A DNA stretch of 64,000 nucleotides from NCBI RefSeq assembly GCF_030816485.1, contig NZ_JAUSYC010000001.1, forward strand, positions 2,108,001 to 2,172,000, read 5' to 3'. Source of the DNA: Arthrobacter sp. B1I2. Its GTDB lineage: Bacteria; Actinomycetota; Actinomycetes; Actinomycetales; Micrococcaceae. The notes under the pieces are model-generated. The model saw nothing but the letters and a program-made list of their open reading frames with translations. It had not been told where the DNA came from and searched no databases. Positions 34,206 through 43,468 of the stretch are shown one piece after another. Each line of letters opens with the position of its first letter. Within the stretch, counting starts at the first letter, position 1. The position numbers and the translations under genes are program-made.

Positions 34206-35828
34206 ATGGCCGTCCTTCTGGTCCTCTGGGGGCAGCGCCTGCGGCGGGACCGTTGGCAGTTGGTGAGCTGGGTGGTGGCCATCGGGGCGTTCGCACTGTT
34301 CGCGGCGGCCGCCGTCACCCAGACCTACGGCAATGTGGCGGCCCGCACCGAGATCCTGCAGGTGGCCATCGCCACCCCCGCCATCCTGATGCTGCGCGGA
34401 CTGCCCCGCGGCGCCGACCAGGGGGCCTTCACGTTCTTCCTCATCTACGCGTTCCTTGCCCTCCTGGCCGGCCTGATGAGCACCTTCCTGGCCGTACGCC
34501 ACACCCGCGCCGACGAGGAATCCGGCGGGGCGGAACTGGTGGCCGCCACACCTGCCGGACGCCTGCTGCCCACTATCGCCACCCTGCTGCACGGGGTCAC
34601 CGCGAACATCCTCGTGGCGCTCGCCGTATTCGCCGGCTTTGCGGCCCAGGGCCTGGACCCACAAGGTTCCCTGACCGCCGGAGCCGCAACGGGCGCCGTC
34701 GGCCTCGCTTTCCTTGGCGTGGGGCTGTTGGTGGCCCAGTTCATGGGGACGTCGCGCGGCGCGAACGGCGTCTCTGCCGCGCTGGTTGTCCTTGCCTACG
34801 TCCTGCGCGGCATCGGGGATGCCACCGGAACGCCCGGCCCCGACGGAACCACCATGACCGAGGGGGCGGCCAGTTGGTTCTCACCCATCGGCTGGGGCCA
34901 GCAGACGTTCGCCTACTCGGGGAACCGCGGCTGGCCGCTGCTGCTGCCGGTGGGGCTCGGCGTCGTCTGTCTCGCCGCCGCCTGGCTCATCCTGCGCACG
35001 CGTGACAGCGGTGCCAGCGTCTGGGGTGCACGGCCGGGACGAGCCGCCGCCCGGGCAGGGCTTGCGGGCCCGGTGGCCCTGGCCTTGCGGCTGCAAAGCG
35101 GATCGATCATCGGCTGGGCGCTGAGCGGGCTCGCCTTGGGGTTGCTCGCGGGGTCGCTGGGCAAAGCGGTGGCCGCACTCGATACGCCCGGGACGGGTAT
35201 CACGGCAGTCATGCGGGCCATGCTCCAGTCGCAGGGAACCTCGCTGACCCAGCTCATGGTCTCAGTGATCTTCTCGATGGCCGGGGTCCTGGCGGCGGCC
35301 TGTGCGCTGCAGGCGGTGATCAGGGCGCGGCAGGAGGAGGCGGCCGGAACCGCCGAACTCCTGCTGGCCGCTCCGGTGGGGCGGGTCCGGTGGCTGGCCG
35401 GTTACCTGCTGTTGGGTGCATCGGCCGTGGTGCTGGTGGTCGGCCTGACAGGTGTGGGTGCGTGGGCCACGCTCAACGGGTCCGGCGATATGTCCATGCC
35501 GGCAGATGCGCTGTGGGAAACCGCGCTGGCCCAACTGCCGGCAGCGCTGATCTACCTCTCCGTTCCCGCGCTGGTGTTCGTCGTGTGGCCCGCCGCGACC
35601 ATTGGCGCCAGCTGGGGGTTGCTGGCCCTGGGTGTGATGCTGGGAATCTTCGGCGGCATGCTGGGCCTGGACCAACGCGTGCGCGACCTGTCCCCGTTCA
35701 GCCACACACCGGTTCCGCACGGGGACGCCACGGATTGGAGCGGTGCCTGGTGGATGCTGGGCATCGCCGCCCTCGCGGCCGTGCTGGCTGTGGTGATGAT
35801 GCGCCGGCGGGAGGTGGGTTCCGCATGA
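34206..35828 (+). CDS. ABC transporter permease of the polyketide-antibiotic exporter type
   Basis: 540 aa with about twelve hydrophobic segments in two halves. The halves are internal repeats: TRADEESGGAELVAATPAGR near residue 100 corresponds to ARQEEAAGTAELLLAAPVGR near residue 380. Such fused permeases pair with DrrA-like ATPases to expel polyketide and other hydrophobic antibiotics. The gene overlaps the regulator downstream by ATGA. The substrate is unknown; the neighbouring regulator could sense it. Confidence 0.9.
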   Translation: MAVLLVLWGQRLRRDRWQLVSWVVAIGAFALFAAAAVTQTYGNVAARTEILQVAIATPAILMLRGLPRGADQGAFTFFLIYAFLALLAGLMSTFLAVRHTRADEESGGAELVAATPAGRLLPTIATLLHGVTANILVALAVFAGFAAQGLDPQGSLTAGAATGAVGLAFLGVGLLVAQFMGTSRGANGVSAALVVLAYVLRGIGDATGTPGPDGTTMTEGAASWFSPIGWGQQTFAYSGNRGWPLLLPVGLGVVCLAAAWLILRTRDSGASVWGARPGRAAARAGLAGPVALALRLQSGSIIGWALSGLALGLLAGSLGKAVAALDTPGTGITAVMRAMLQSQGTSLTQLMVSVIFSMAGVLAAACALQAVIRARQEEAAGTAELLLAAPVGRVRWLAGYLLLGASAVVLVVGLTGVGAWATLNGSGDMSMPADALWETALAQLPAALIYLSVPALVFVVWPAATIGASWGLLALGVMLGIFGGMLGLDQRVRDLSPFSHTPVPHGDATDWSGAWWMLGIAALAAVLAVVMMRRREVGSA

Positions 35829-36358
35829 GTACGGACGCCGGGGTGCGCGCCGGCCGCTATGCCCAGGCGACCGGCGGGGCCTCTGTTGACTCGGGGGCCG
35901 CCGGGGAAACCGCCACTGCTGCTGAAAGGACCGCAGCGGCATTCGCCGCGGCGGGTTTCCCGAAGATGCCGGCCCGGACGCTGCTGGCCCTCGTGTCGTC
36001 CGAGCACGCAAGCCTCACGGCCGCCGAGCTCGCGGAGCGGCTGGGCGCCAGCGCCGCAGCGGTGTCCGGAGCCGTGCGGTACCTGCAGACCGTGGGCTTC
36101 GTCCACCGGGTTTCGCAGCCCGGCAGCCGCCGCGACCTGTACGCGCTGCATGAGGACGAATGGTACGTGGTGTCCATGCGGAACAACCCCGCCTACGAAA
36201 AGCTCGCGGCCCTGACGGATGCCACCGCCGAAACCCTCCCGGAGGGATCACCGGCCCGGACCCGCGTAGCGGAGATGGCGCGGTTCTACCGGTTCCTCAA
36301 CTCCCGGCTGCCGGCCTTGCTGAACGAGTGGGAGCGTGAGCGGGAGGCGCAGCCGTGA
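35825..36358 (+). CDS. GbsR/MarR-type winged-helix regulator
   Basis: 177 aa. The winged helix spans about residues 40-105: LAALVSSEHASLTAAELAERLGASAAAVSGAVRYLQ, then the wing FVHRVSQPGSRRDLYAL. The C-terminal helices (ARTRVAEMARFYRFL) provide dimerisation. Its first base overlaps the permease stop and its last overlaps the CorA start. Being encoded in the middle of the efflux operon, it is probably the operon's own regulator, acting on the palindrome at 33180-33195 (inference). The N-terminal 35 residues are Ala/Gly-rich and disordered. Confidence 0.85.
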   Translation: MSTDAGVRAGRYAQATGGASVDSGAAGETATAAERTAAAFAAAGFPKMPARTLLALVSSEHASLTAAELAERLGASAAAVSGAVRYLQTVGFVHRVSQPGSRRDLYALHEDEWYVVSMRNNPAYEKLAALTDATAETLPEGSPARTRVAEMARFYRFLNSRLPALLNEWEREREAQP

Positions 36359-37371
36359 CGATTATCGACAATGCCGTCTATGTGAACGGGCTCCGCACGG
36401 AGGACCCCGGGGACCTTGACGAGACCTACTTCCTGCTCCGCCAGCGGGAGGGCATGGCATGGATCGGGCTCTACCGGCCCGATGCCGGGGAGCTGCAATC
36501 CGTGGGCGAGGAATTCGACCTCAACCCCCTTGCCGTCGAGGACGCGCTAGCGGGCCACCAGCGGGCCAAACTGGAACACTACAGCGGGTGCCTGTTCCTG
36601 GTGCTGCGGCCCGCCAGGTACCGCGACGACGAGGAAAAGGTGGACTTCGGCGAGATCCATGTCTTTGCCGGCGATGAGTACGTGGTGACGGTCCGGCACG
36701 CTGAATCGCCGGACTTGGCCAAGGTCCGCCGCCGCATGGAGTCCATGCCGGAATTCCTGGCCCTCGGCCCCGACGCCGTGCTCTACGGGATCCTGGACCA
36801 GGTGGTGGACGAGTACGAACCCGTGGCTGCGGGCCTGGAGAACGACATCGACGAGATCGAGGACGACCTCTTCGGCGCAGACCCGGACGTCTCCCGCCGG
36901 ATCTATGAGCTTTCCCGCCAGGTCATCACCTTCCAGCGCGCAACCAGTCCGCTGGCCGGGATCCTGCACGCCCTCATGTCCGGGACTCCGGACCGCGAGC
37001 AGGCAGCCGAGCTCCGGAACCACTACCGCGACGTCCTGGACCACGTCCTCCGGCTCAATGAGCGGGTGGCGTCCTTCCGGGCCCTCCTGCAGAATGCCCT
37101 CGCAGTCAACGCCGCACTGGTGGCGCAACGGCAAAACGACGAGATGCAGCGGATGACCGAGTCCAGTTTCGAACAAAACGAGCAGGTCAAGCGGATCTCC
37201 TCCTGGGCCGCCATCCTCTTTGCACCCACGCTGGTGGCGTCCATCTACGGCATGAATTTCACCAGCATTCCCGAGCTTGGCTGGACCTACGGCTACCCCT
37301 ACGCGCTGGGCGTGATGGCTGCCATGGGACTGGTCCTGTACTTTGCGTTCAAGCACAACAAGTGGATCTAG
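36355..37371 (+). CDS. corA: CorA-type magnesium/metal channel
   Basis: 338 aa. The soluble N-terminal domain is followed by a long helix and two C-terminal membrane segments. The signature GMN (299-301) lies in SIYGMNFTSIPELGW, where it forms the selectivity filter, and the tail FKHNKWI follows. It starts with GTG and overlaps the regulator (GTGA), so it is translated with the efflux operon. Why a Mg2+ or Co2+ channel belongs there is unclear; chance operon fusion or metal-coupled drug efflux are possibilities. Confidence 0.92.
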   Translation: MTIIDNAVYVNGLRTEDPGDLDETYFLLRQREGMAWIGLYRPDAGELQSVGEEFDLNPLAVEDALAGHQRAKLEHYSGCLFLVLRPARYRDDEEKVDFGEIHVFAGDEYVVTVRHAESPDLAKVRRRMESMPEFLALGPDAVLYGILDQVVDEYEPVAAGLENDIDEIEDDLFGADPDVSRRIYELSRQVITFQRATSPLAGILHALMSGTPDREQAAELRNHYRDVLDHVLRLNERVASFRALLQNALAVNAALVAQRQNDEMQRMTESSFEQNEQVKRISSWAAILFAPTLVASIYGMNFTSIPELGWTYGYPYALGVMAAMGLVLYFAFKHNKWI

Positions 37372-37432
37372 GTTGTCCACATAGCTCTTGTTTCCTGGCT
37401 GCCGCATGCGGTGCCGCCGGTACAGTGAATCC

Positions 37433-38503
37433 ATGCCTGCCCGCGATTCCCGGATCCCCCCACTGGATGAGTTGCTGTCAGGCGCCTACGTGGTCAGCCT
37501 GCCCATGCGGGTGAAGTTCCGCGGCATCATGGAACGCGAGTCCCTGCTGCTGCGCGGCCCCGCGGGCTGGGGCGAGTTCTGCCCGTTCCCGGAGTACGGC
37601 GACGCCGAGGCCTCCCGGTGGCTGACCGCCGCCATCGAAGCGGGCTGGCAGGGCTTTCCCCCGCCTTTGCGTCCGTCCATCCCGGTGAACGCTACCGTGC
37701 CCGCCGTTTCAGCGGACCGCGTGCCGGACGTGCTGGCCCGGTTCGGGCGGGTGGACGCGGTCAAGGTCAAGGTTGCCGAGCAGGGGCAGTCCCTGGACGA
37801 GGACGCTGCCCGGCTTGGGGCCGTCCGCGCCGCATTGCCGGACGCGGCCATCCGGGTGGATGCCAACGGCGGGTGGGACGTGCCCACCGCGGTGAAGGCA
37901 CTGACGCGGCTGTCCGCCGTCGGGCTGGAGTACGCCGAGCAGCCGGTTCCCTCCATCGAGGGCCTGGCCGAGGTCCGGTCCCGGCTGCAGGATGCCGGTA
38001 CGCCGGTGCTGATCGCCGCGGACGAAAGCGTGCGCAAGGAAACCGACCCCCTCCGGGTGGCCCGTGCGGGCGCGGCGGACCTGATTGTGGTCAAGGTGGC
38101 ACCGCTTGGGGGAGTGCGGCGCGCCCTGGACATCGTGGCGCAGGCCGGACTTCCCGCCGTCGTCAGCTCTGCCCTGGACACGTCCGTGGGCATCCGCGCC
38201 GGCCTGGCGCTTGCGGCGGCACTGCCGGAGCTCCCGTATGCCTGCGGCCTGGGAACGGTGTCCCTGTTCGAATCGGACGTCACCTTGGATCCGTTGGTGG
38301 CCGACGACGGCGCCATCCGCCTCCGCGACGTTGCGGCCGACGCCGGGCTGCTTGAGCAGTTTGCGGCTCCCGCGGAACGCCGGGACTGGTGGCTGGCCCG
38401 GCTCCGCCGCGTCCACGCCCTCCTCGCCTCATCGGTTGCTCCCCACCGGCACCCTAACCTCGCAAGCTCGGCCAGGGAACCCGGCCGGCGTGGGGCCACG
38501 TAA
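37433..38503 (+). CDS. menC: o-Succinylbenzoate synthase
   Basis: 356 aa, enolase superfamily. It has the KVKV motif (VDAVKVKVAEQ) with catalytic Lys, the metal ligands DANGGW, EQPV and ADES, and the second Lys in VVKVAPLGG. It dehydrates SHCHC to o-succinylbenzoate in menaquinone synthesis. The start ATG 37433 is 61 bp after corA and has a possible promoter (TACAGT) just before it. The C-terminal 30 residues are Pro/Arg/Ser-rich and specific to this protein. menD lies 2.3 kb downstream, beyond phoX. Confidence 0.93.
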   Translation: MPARDSRIPPLDELLSGAYVVSLPMRVKFRGIMERESLLLRGPAGWGEFCPFPEYGDAEASRWLTAAIEAGWQGFPPPLRPSIPVNATVPAVSADRVPDVLARFGRVDAVKVKVAEQGQSLDEDAARLGAVRAALPDAAIRVDANGGWDVPTAVKALTRLSAVGLEYAEQPVPSIEGLAEVRSRLQDAGTPVLIAADESVRKETDPLRVARAGAADLIVVKVAPLGGVRRALDIVAQAGLPAVVSSALDTSVGIRAGLALAAALPELPYACGLGTVSLFESDVTLDPLVADDGAIRLRDVAADAGLLEQFAAPAERRDWWLARLRRVHALLASSVAPHRHPNLASSAREPGRRGAT

Positions 38504-38539
38504 CTGCCGTGGTGGGAACGTTCCTGCAGGTCATGGGCG

Positions 38540-38561
38540 GTTCACCATAACTTCATCCAGT
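38540..38561 (+). promoter_or_regulatory. Pho box
   Basis: Two consecutive 11-base units, GTTCACCATAA and CTTCATCCAGT, match the actinobacterial PhoP direct-repeat pattern G(G/T)TCAYYYR. It lies 70 bp upstream of the phoX start. Induction by phosphate limitation is therefore expected. Confidence 0.7.
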
Positions 38562-38631
38562 TGATGGCTTCCCGTAGGAACCGGCTGGAATGGTGGTCGG
38601 GCACCCCAGTGAGATTCCTTGGAAGGTTCCC

Positions 38632-40710
38632 ATGTCTGAAACTGCCCGCAAATTTCCGCTCCTGCCCATGCTTGGCCACACCAAGGGCAAGCGGAGCCCC
38701 GTTACCTGCGCGCTCAAGTGTGACAATGCCTGCGCCGGCGATGTCTGCAACACGAGCTCCAACAGCTACTTCCGCGACATCGCCTCCGCGACGCTGTCCC
38801 GCCGCGCCGCCCTGGGCATGGGAGCCGCCGGTGCCCTCGCCGTCGTCCTCGGCTCAGCCGTGACCTCCGCCGAACCCGCCTCCGCTGCCGGCTTGTCCAA
38901 GGCCGCCAAGGAAGGCTTTGGCGAATCCAAGCTGAAGTTCACCGCCATCAAGCCCGTGGACAAGGCCGTTGACGCCTTCACGGTTCCGGAAGGCTTTACC
39001 TGGCAGCCCATCATCCGCTGGGGTGACCCGCTGTTCGCTGACTCACCCGACTTCGACCTGGACAACCAGACCGCAGCAGCCCAGGCCCGCCAGTTCGGCT
39101 ACAACAACGACTACACGGACATCGTGGACATCCCAGGCAGCAAGGGCCGCCGCGCGGTGCTGTTCACCAACCACGAGTACACCAACGAGAACATCATGGT
39201 TCCGGCCGGCTACGACGCCAGGGAAACCCGCGCAATCGGCCGGGCCGCGCATGGCCTGGCCGTTGTGGAGCTGGAGCGCAAGAACACCACGAAGCCGTGG
39301 AGCTACGTCAAGGGCGCGCCGCTGAACCGCCGCTACCTCTCCGACACCACCTACGAACTGACGGGCCCCGTTGCCGGCTCGGCTCTGGTCAAGACCGCGG
39401 CCCACCCCTCCGGCCGCGCCATCAAGGGCACGTTGGGCAACTGCTCCGGCGGCACCACCCCCTGGGGCACCATCCTCTCCGGTGAGGAGAACTTCAACGG
39501 CTACTTCGTGGCCGGGGGGACCTCGGCCAGCGACAAGCGCTACGGCCTCACCGCCAAGCCCACTGCCCGGCAATGGGAACTCGACGACCCCCGCTTCGAC
39601 ACCCGCAACCCCGGCTACGAGAACGAGGTCAACCGCTTCGGCTGGATCGTCGAAGTCGACCCGTTCGACCCCACCTCCACCCCCAAGAAGCGCTCCGCCA
39701 TGGGCCGCTTCAAGCATGAGGGCGCCAACGTGATCGTGGCCGAGTCCGGCCACGTGGTGGCCTACATGGGCGACGACGAGAAGTTCGACTACCTCTACAA
39801 GTTCGTTTCTGCCGGGACCTACCGTCCAGGTACATCGGCTGCCGACCGCAAGAACAACATGAACCTGCTCTCCGAGGGCGACCTCTACGTCGCCAGGTTC
39901 ACCGGCAACTCGCCGGCTGCGGAAATCACGGGCACCGGGGCGCTTCCTTCCGACGGCGCGTTCGACGGCACCGGCGAATGGCTGCCCCTGGTGGTCGGCG
40001 GCAAGTCCGCCGTCCCCGGCATGTCCGTCGAGGAGGTCCTGGTGTACACCCGCCTTGCCGCCGACAAGGTGGGCCCCACCAAGATGGACCGCTGCGAGGA
40101 CGTCCAGCCCAGCCTGCACACCGGCAAGGTCTACGTGGTCTGTACCAACAACTCGGACCGGGGCACCGGCACCACGGAAGGCGCTACGGAAGTCAACCCG
40201 CGCACCCAGAACCGTGACGGGCACATCGTGGAAATCACCGAAACCGGCGGCCAGTCCTCCACAAAGTTCAACTGGACCCTCCTGATGGTCTGCGGCGATC
40301 CGGCCCAGGGCGACGTCACCTACTTCTCCGGCTACCCCGTGGACAAGGTTTCGCCCATCTCCTGCCCGGACAACGTGGCCTTCGACTCCGTCGGCAACCT
40401 CTGGATCTCCACCGACGGCGCCCCCTCCGGCATCGGCTACAACGATGGCCTCTTCAAGGTCACCCTGGACGGCGCCGAACGCGGCAAGGTGGAGCAGTTC
40501 CTCTCCGTTCCCCGCGACGCCGAGACCTGCGGCCCCGTCATCCACGACGACGAGCGTACGGTGTTCGTCGCCGTCCAGCACCCGGGCGAGGACGGCACCT
40601 TCGAGGCGCCCAACTCCTACTTCCCGGACTACGTCCCGGCAGGTGCGACGCCGGCCCCCGGCCAGGCACGCGCGCCCCGTCCCGCGGTGGTCCAGGTGTT
40701 CCGCGGCTAA
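38632..40710 (+). CDS. phoX: PhoX-family alkaline phosphatase, Tat-exported
   Basis: 692 aa, DUF839 family. The twin-arginine signal is SRRAALGMG (Arg57-Arg58) followed by a hydrophobic stretch and AEPASA. Upstream of it lies a conserved Cys cluster (Cys26, 30, 34 and 39). The mature enzyme has PhoX blocks such as AVLFTNHEYTNENIM, TPWGTILSGEENFNGYF and CPDNVAFDSVGNLWISTDG, which carry iron/calcium ligands. PhoX strips phosphate from organic esters outside the cell. Its Pho box fits this role. A palindromic repeat begins 7 bp after the stop. Confidence 0.93.
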   Translation: MSETARKFPLLPMLGHTKGKRSPVTCALKCDNACAGDVCNTSSNSYFRDIASATLSRRAALGMGAAGALAVVLGSAVTSAEPASAAGLSKAAKEGFGESKLKFTAIKPVDKAVDAFTVPEGFTWQPIIRWGDPLFADSPDFDLDNQTAAAQARQFGYNNDYTDIVDIPGSKGRRAVLFTNHEYTNENIMVPAGYDARETRAIGRAAHGLAVVELERKNTTKPWSYVKGAPLNRRYLSDTTYELTGPVAGSALVKTAAHPSGRAIKGTLGNCSGGTTPWGTILSGEENFNGYFVAGGTSASDKRYGLTAKPTARQWELDDPRFDTRNPGYENEVNRFGWIVEVDPFDPTSTPKKRSAMGRFKHEGANVIVAESGHVVAYMGDDEKFDYLYKFVSAGTYRPGTSAADRKNNMNLLSEGDLYVARFTGNSPAAEITGTGALPSDGAFDGTGEWLPLVVGGKSAVPGMSVEEVLVYTRLAADKVGPTKMDRCEDVQPSLHTGKVYVVCTNNSDRGTGTTEGATEVNPRTQNRDGHIVEITETGGQSSTKFNWTLLMVCGDPAQGDVTYFSGYPVDKVSPISCPDNVAFDSVGNLWISTDGAPSGIGYNDGLFKVTLDGAERGKVEQFLSVPRDAETCGPVIHDDERTVFVAVQHPGEDGTFEAPNSYFPDYVPAGATPAPGQARAPRPAVVQVFRG

Positions 40711-40716
40711 CCCCTT

Positions 40717-40779
40717 CGTTGCTCCATCACTTATGGTCCCCAAAACCCCGGTTTAGGGACCATAAGTGATGGAGCAACG
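40717..40779. repeat. Palindromic intergenic repeat, family 1, copy 2
   Basis: A 63-bp near-perfect palindrome. The left arm starts CGTTGCTCCATCACTTATGG and the right arm ends CCATAAGTGATGGAGCAACG, with an inner AAAACC/GGTTT pairing and a 2-base loop. It shares its core with the copy at 18244-18300. The paired position AT/TA differs between copies but stays complementary, a compensatory change indicating the fold is selected or copied as a unit. Confidence 0.85.
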
Positions 40780-40818
40780 CGGGAATAAGGGCGGGGTTCG
40801 GGGTGGGAGACTGATTGG

Positions 40819-42564
40819 GTGACTTTGCCGAACGAATCTGGACCGAACGCCCCTGAGTTGGAAGCACCTGAGTTGAGCGCGCTTGCCGCGGCGCGGATCG
40901 CCGTCGACGTCCTGCTCGACGGCGGCGTGCGGCACGTGGTGGTTTCGCCGGGTTCCCGGTCGGCACCCATGGCGTATGCCCTTGCCGAGGCCTCGGCCGC
41001 TGGCCGGGTGGACCTCCTGGTCCGGATCGATGAGCGGTCTGCCGGGTTTACGGCGCTGGGCCTGGCGCTGGCCACCGGCACGCCCGCCGCCGTCCTCACC
41101 ACGTCCGGGACCGCCGTCGGAAACCTGATGCCTGCGGTGATGGAAGCGAACCACGCCGCCGTGCCGCTGATTGTCCTCTCCGCCGACCGGCCCGACGAGC
41201 TGCGGGGGACCGGCGCCAACCAGACCACGGTGCAGCCGGATCTGTTCGGCGAGCAGGTCCGGTTCGCCGCTGATGTTCCTGCGGGGACCAGTCCTGCGCG
41301 GGCCGTCCAAACCGGGCTCTCCGCGGCCACCGGCGCGTTCCCGGACCTGCCGCCGGGCCCGGTCCAGCTCAACCTCGCGTTCCGCGACCCCTTGGTTCCG
41401 GCCCCGTCGGACCAACTGCCGGCGCTGGTGGAACGGCAACGCTACCGGGTGGGCGCCGAACCGCTGGTCATGAACCTGCCGCCGGCGCCCGGGACCCTGC
41501 CGGTGCGGCGGACGGTGGTGCTGGCAGGGCACGACGCCGGGCCGGTCGCCGAGGCCTTCGCCCGCGCCCACAACCTGCCGCTGCTGGCCGAGCCGTCCTC
41601 CAATTCCCGGTTCGGCCCGAACGCGGTGGGCCCGTACCGGCTGCTCCTGGAACACTTCGGGCCCGGTTCGGCGCAGCCCATCGAGCGCGTGGTGCTGTTC
41701 GGCCGGCCCACCCTGTCCCGTCCGGTGGCAGCCCTTTTGGCTCGCGCCGATGTTGAATCCGCCCTGTACCAGCCGGTTCCCGTCGCCTGGTACCAGCCCG
41801 GGCGCCGCACCGAGCTGCCGCTGGAAAACCTCGCGGACCTCGCCGATTTCGCCGGCCGCGGGACCGCCGCCTGGCTGGACACCTGGCTCCTTGCCGCCTC
41901 GGCTGCCCAGCATGCCCTGGACCAGGTCGTGGCCGCGGATGCCGCCGCCACCGGTCCATCCGTCGCCGCACTGGTGTGGAAGCACACGCGCGGCCAGCTG
42001 CTGCTGGGGTCCTCCAACGGCATCCGTGACGTTGACCTCGCCGGGCTGCCCGCGGCTGATCCTGCCGCCACCGTCTACGCCAACCGCGGCCTCGCCGGCA
42101 TCGACGGCACCATCTCCACCGCCACGGGCATCGCCCTGGGCGGAGGCCAGGAGACCACCGTCCTGATGGGCGACGTCACCTTCCTGCACGACGCCGGCGG
42201 CCTCCTCCTCGGCGCAGGGGAGGAGCAGCCGGACCTGCGGATCGTGGTCCTGAACGATTCCGGCGGCGCCATCTTCGGGCTGCTGGAGCACGGGGGAGTG
42301 GAGGAGGGCGGCCGCTACGGGGACGCCGTCGAACGCCTCTTTGCCACCCCGCACTCGGTGGACATCGCGGCACTCGCCGCAGCATACGGCGTCGGACATT
42401 CACTGGTAAGTACGACGGCGGGACTCGCCGAAGCGCTGGCCCGGCCCGTGCAGGGGCGCAGCATCGTGGAGGTCCGCACTGACCGCCGATTGCTCAGGCA
42501 ACTTCACGGCCGGATCAAGGAAGCCGTGGCCGCCGCAGTCGAGGGCGTGCTCTCCGGGCAGTAG
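40819..42564 (+). CDS. menD: SEPHCHC synthase
   Basis: 581 aa, ThDP-dependent. The N-terminal block VVSPGSRSAPMAYALAE is typical of MenD; its conserved Glu (DERSAGFTALG) and the C-terminal ThDP-binding stretch GDVTFLHDAGGLLLG through VVLNDSGGAIFGLLEHG are present. It joins isochorismate with 2-oxoglutarate. The start is GTG 40819. A strong hairpin follows at 42589, where transcription meets the ABC operon head-on. Confidence 0.94.
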   Translation: MTLPNESGPNAPELEAPELSALAAARIAVDVLLDGGVRHVVVSPGSRSAPMAYALAEASAAGRVDLLVRIDERSAGFTALGLALATGTPAAVLTTSGTAVGNLMPAVMEANHAAVPLIVLSADRPDELRGTGANQTTVQPDLFGEQVRFAADVPAGTSPARAVQTGLSAATGAFPDLPPGPVQLNLAFRDPLVPAPSDQLPALVERQRYRVGAEPLVMNLPPAPGTLPVRRTVVLAGHDAGPVAEAFARAHNLPLLAEPSSNSRFGPNAVGPYRLLLEHFGPGSAQPIERVVLFGRPTLSRPVAALLARADVESALYQPVPVAWYQPGRRTELPLENLADLADFAGRGTAAWLDTWLLAASAAQHALDQVVAADAAATGPSVAALVWKHTRGQLLLGSSNGIRDVDLAGLPAADPAATVYANRGLAGIDGTISTATGIALGGGQETTVLMGDVTFLHDAGGLLLGAGEEQPDLRIVVLNDSGGAIFGLLEHGGVEEGGRYGDAVERLFATPHSVDIAALAAAYGVGHSLVSTTAGLAEALARPVQGRSIVEVRTDRRLLRQLHGRIKEAVAAAVEGVLSGQ

Positions 42565-42588
42565 CGGCCACATGACCCCAGGACGCAA

Positions 42589-42632
42589 AAGTTCCCTGGC
42601 GCTGCCGAAATAACGGCAGCGCCAGGGAACTT
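42589..42632. terminator. Two-sided terminator between menD and the ABC operon
   Basis: Perfect 19-bp stem: AAGTTCCCTGGCGCTGCCG (42589-42607) and its complement (42614-42632) with loop AAATAA. On the minus strand a short T-run (TTTTGCG) follows, so it ends the ABC operon; on the plus strand it can serve menD. Confidence 0.9.
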
Positions 42633-42652
42633 GGGCATCGAAAAGCGGAGGG

Positions 42653-43456
42653 CTATTCCTCGATCTCGATGTGCGTGGGATCCAGGACGCGGCGGAGGAA
42701 CTCCTTGGTGCGGGGCTGGGTGGGGGCACCAATGACCTGTTCGGCCACACCCTCCTCCACCACCACGCCGCCGTCCATGAACACCACGCGGTCGGCCACC
42801 TCGCGGGCGAAGGCCATCTCGTGGGTCACCACCAGCATGGTCATTCCCTCCTGGGCCAGGTTGCGCATGACCGAGAGGACATCGCCCACGGTCTCCGGGT
42901 CCAGTGCGGACGTGGGCTCGTCAAAGAGCATCAATTCCGGGTCCATGCTCAGCGCCCTGGCGATCGCCACGCGCTGCTGCTGGCCGCCGGAAAGCTGATC
43001 CGGGAAGCGGTCGGCCAGGTGGCCAAGGCCCACGCGCTCAAGGTTGTGCCGGGCCACCTTGTCCGCCTCGGCCTGCGAACGCTTGAGCACCTTGGTCTGC
43101 GCCACGGTGCAGTTGCGCATGGCGTTCAGGTGCGGAAACAGGTTGAACTGCTGGAACACCATGCCCACCTTGCGGCGCATCCTGTCGATGTCCACGTCGG
43201 GGTCCGTTGCTTCGAAGCCGCCCACCTGGATACTGCCCTGGTTGGGCTGCTCCAGCAGGTTGACGCAGCGGAGGAGTGTGGACTTGCCGGACCCCGATGG
43301 CCCGATCAGGCACACCACTTCACCGGGAGCAACGTCCAGGCTGATGCCTTTGAGGACCTCGTTCGAGCCATAGGACTTCCGCAGGCCGGTGATGGACACG
43401 CCCGCCGCGTGGACGGTTGCCGTTCCCCCGCGGGGATTGTTGACGACGTCGTTCAT
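42653..43456 (-). CDS. Polar amino acid ABC transporter ATPase (GlnQ-like)
   Basis: 267 aa. Walker A is GPSGSGKST, the signature [15 protein letters not shown] is standard, and Walker B is [31 protein letters not shown] carries the Q-loop typical of the PAAT family importers for Gln, Glu, His, Arg or cystine. It is the last gene of a three-gene operon reading binding protein, permease, ATPase, 12 bp after the permease. Confidence 0.93.
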   Translation of the reverse strand: MNDVVNNPRGGTATVHAAGVSITGLRKSYGSNEVLKGISLDVAPGEVVCLIGPSGSGKSTLLRCVNLLEQPNQGSIQVGGFEATDPDVDIDRMRRKVGMVFQQFNLFPHLNAMRNCTVAQTKVLKRSQAEADKVARHNLERVGLGHLADRFPDQLSGGQQQRVAIARALSMDPELMLFDEPTSALDPETVGDVLSVMRNLAQEGMTMLVVTHEMAFAREVADRVVFMDGGVVVEEGVAEQVIGAPTQPRTKEFLRRVLDPTHIEIEE

Positions 43457-43468
43457 TGCTTTCCCTGC

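Noticed and set aside
33215..35828. Treating the ABC pair as an antibiotic biosynthesis cluster
   Set aside because: No biosynthetic genes adjoin it; efflux plus regulator is enough to explain the locus.
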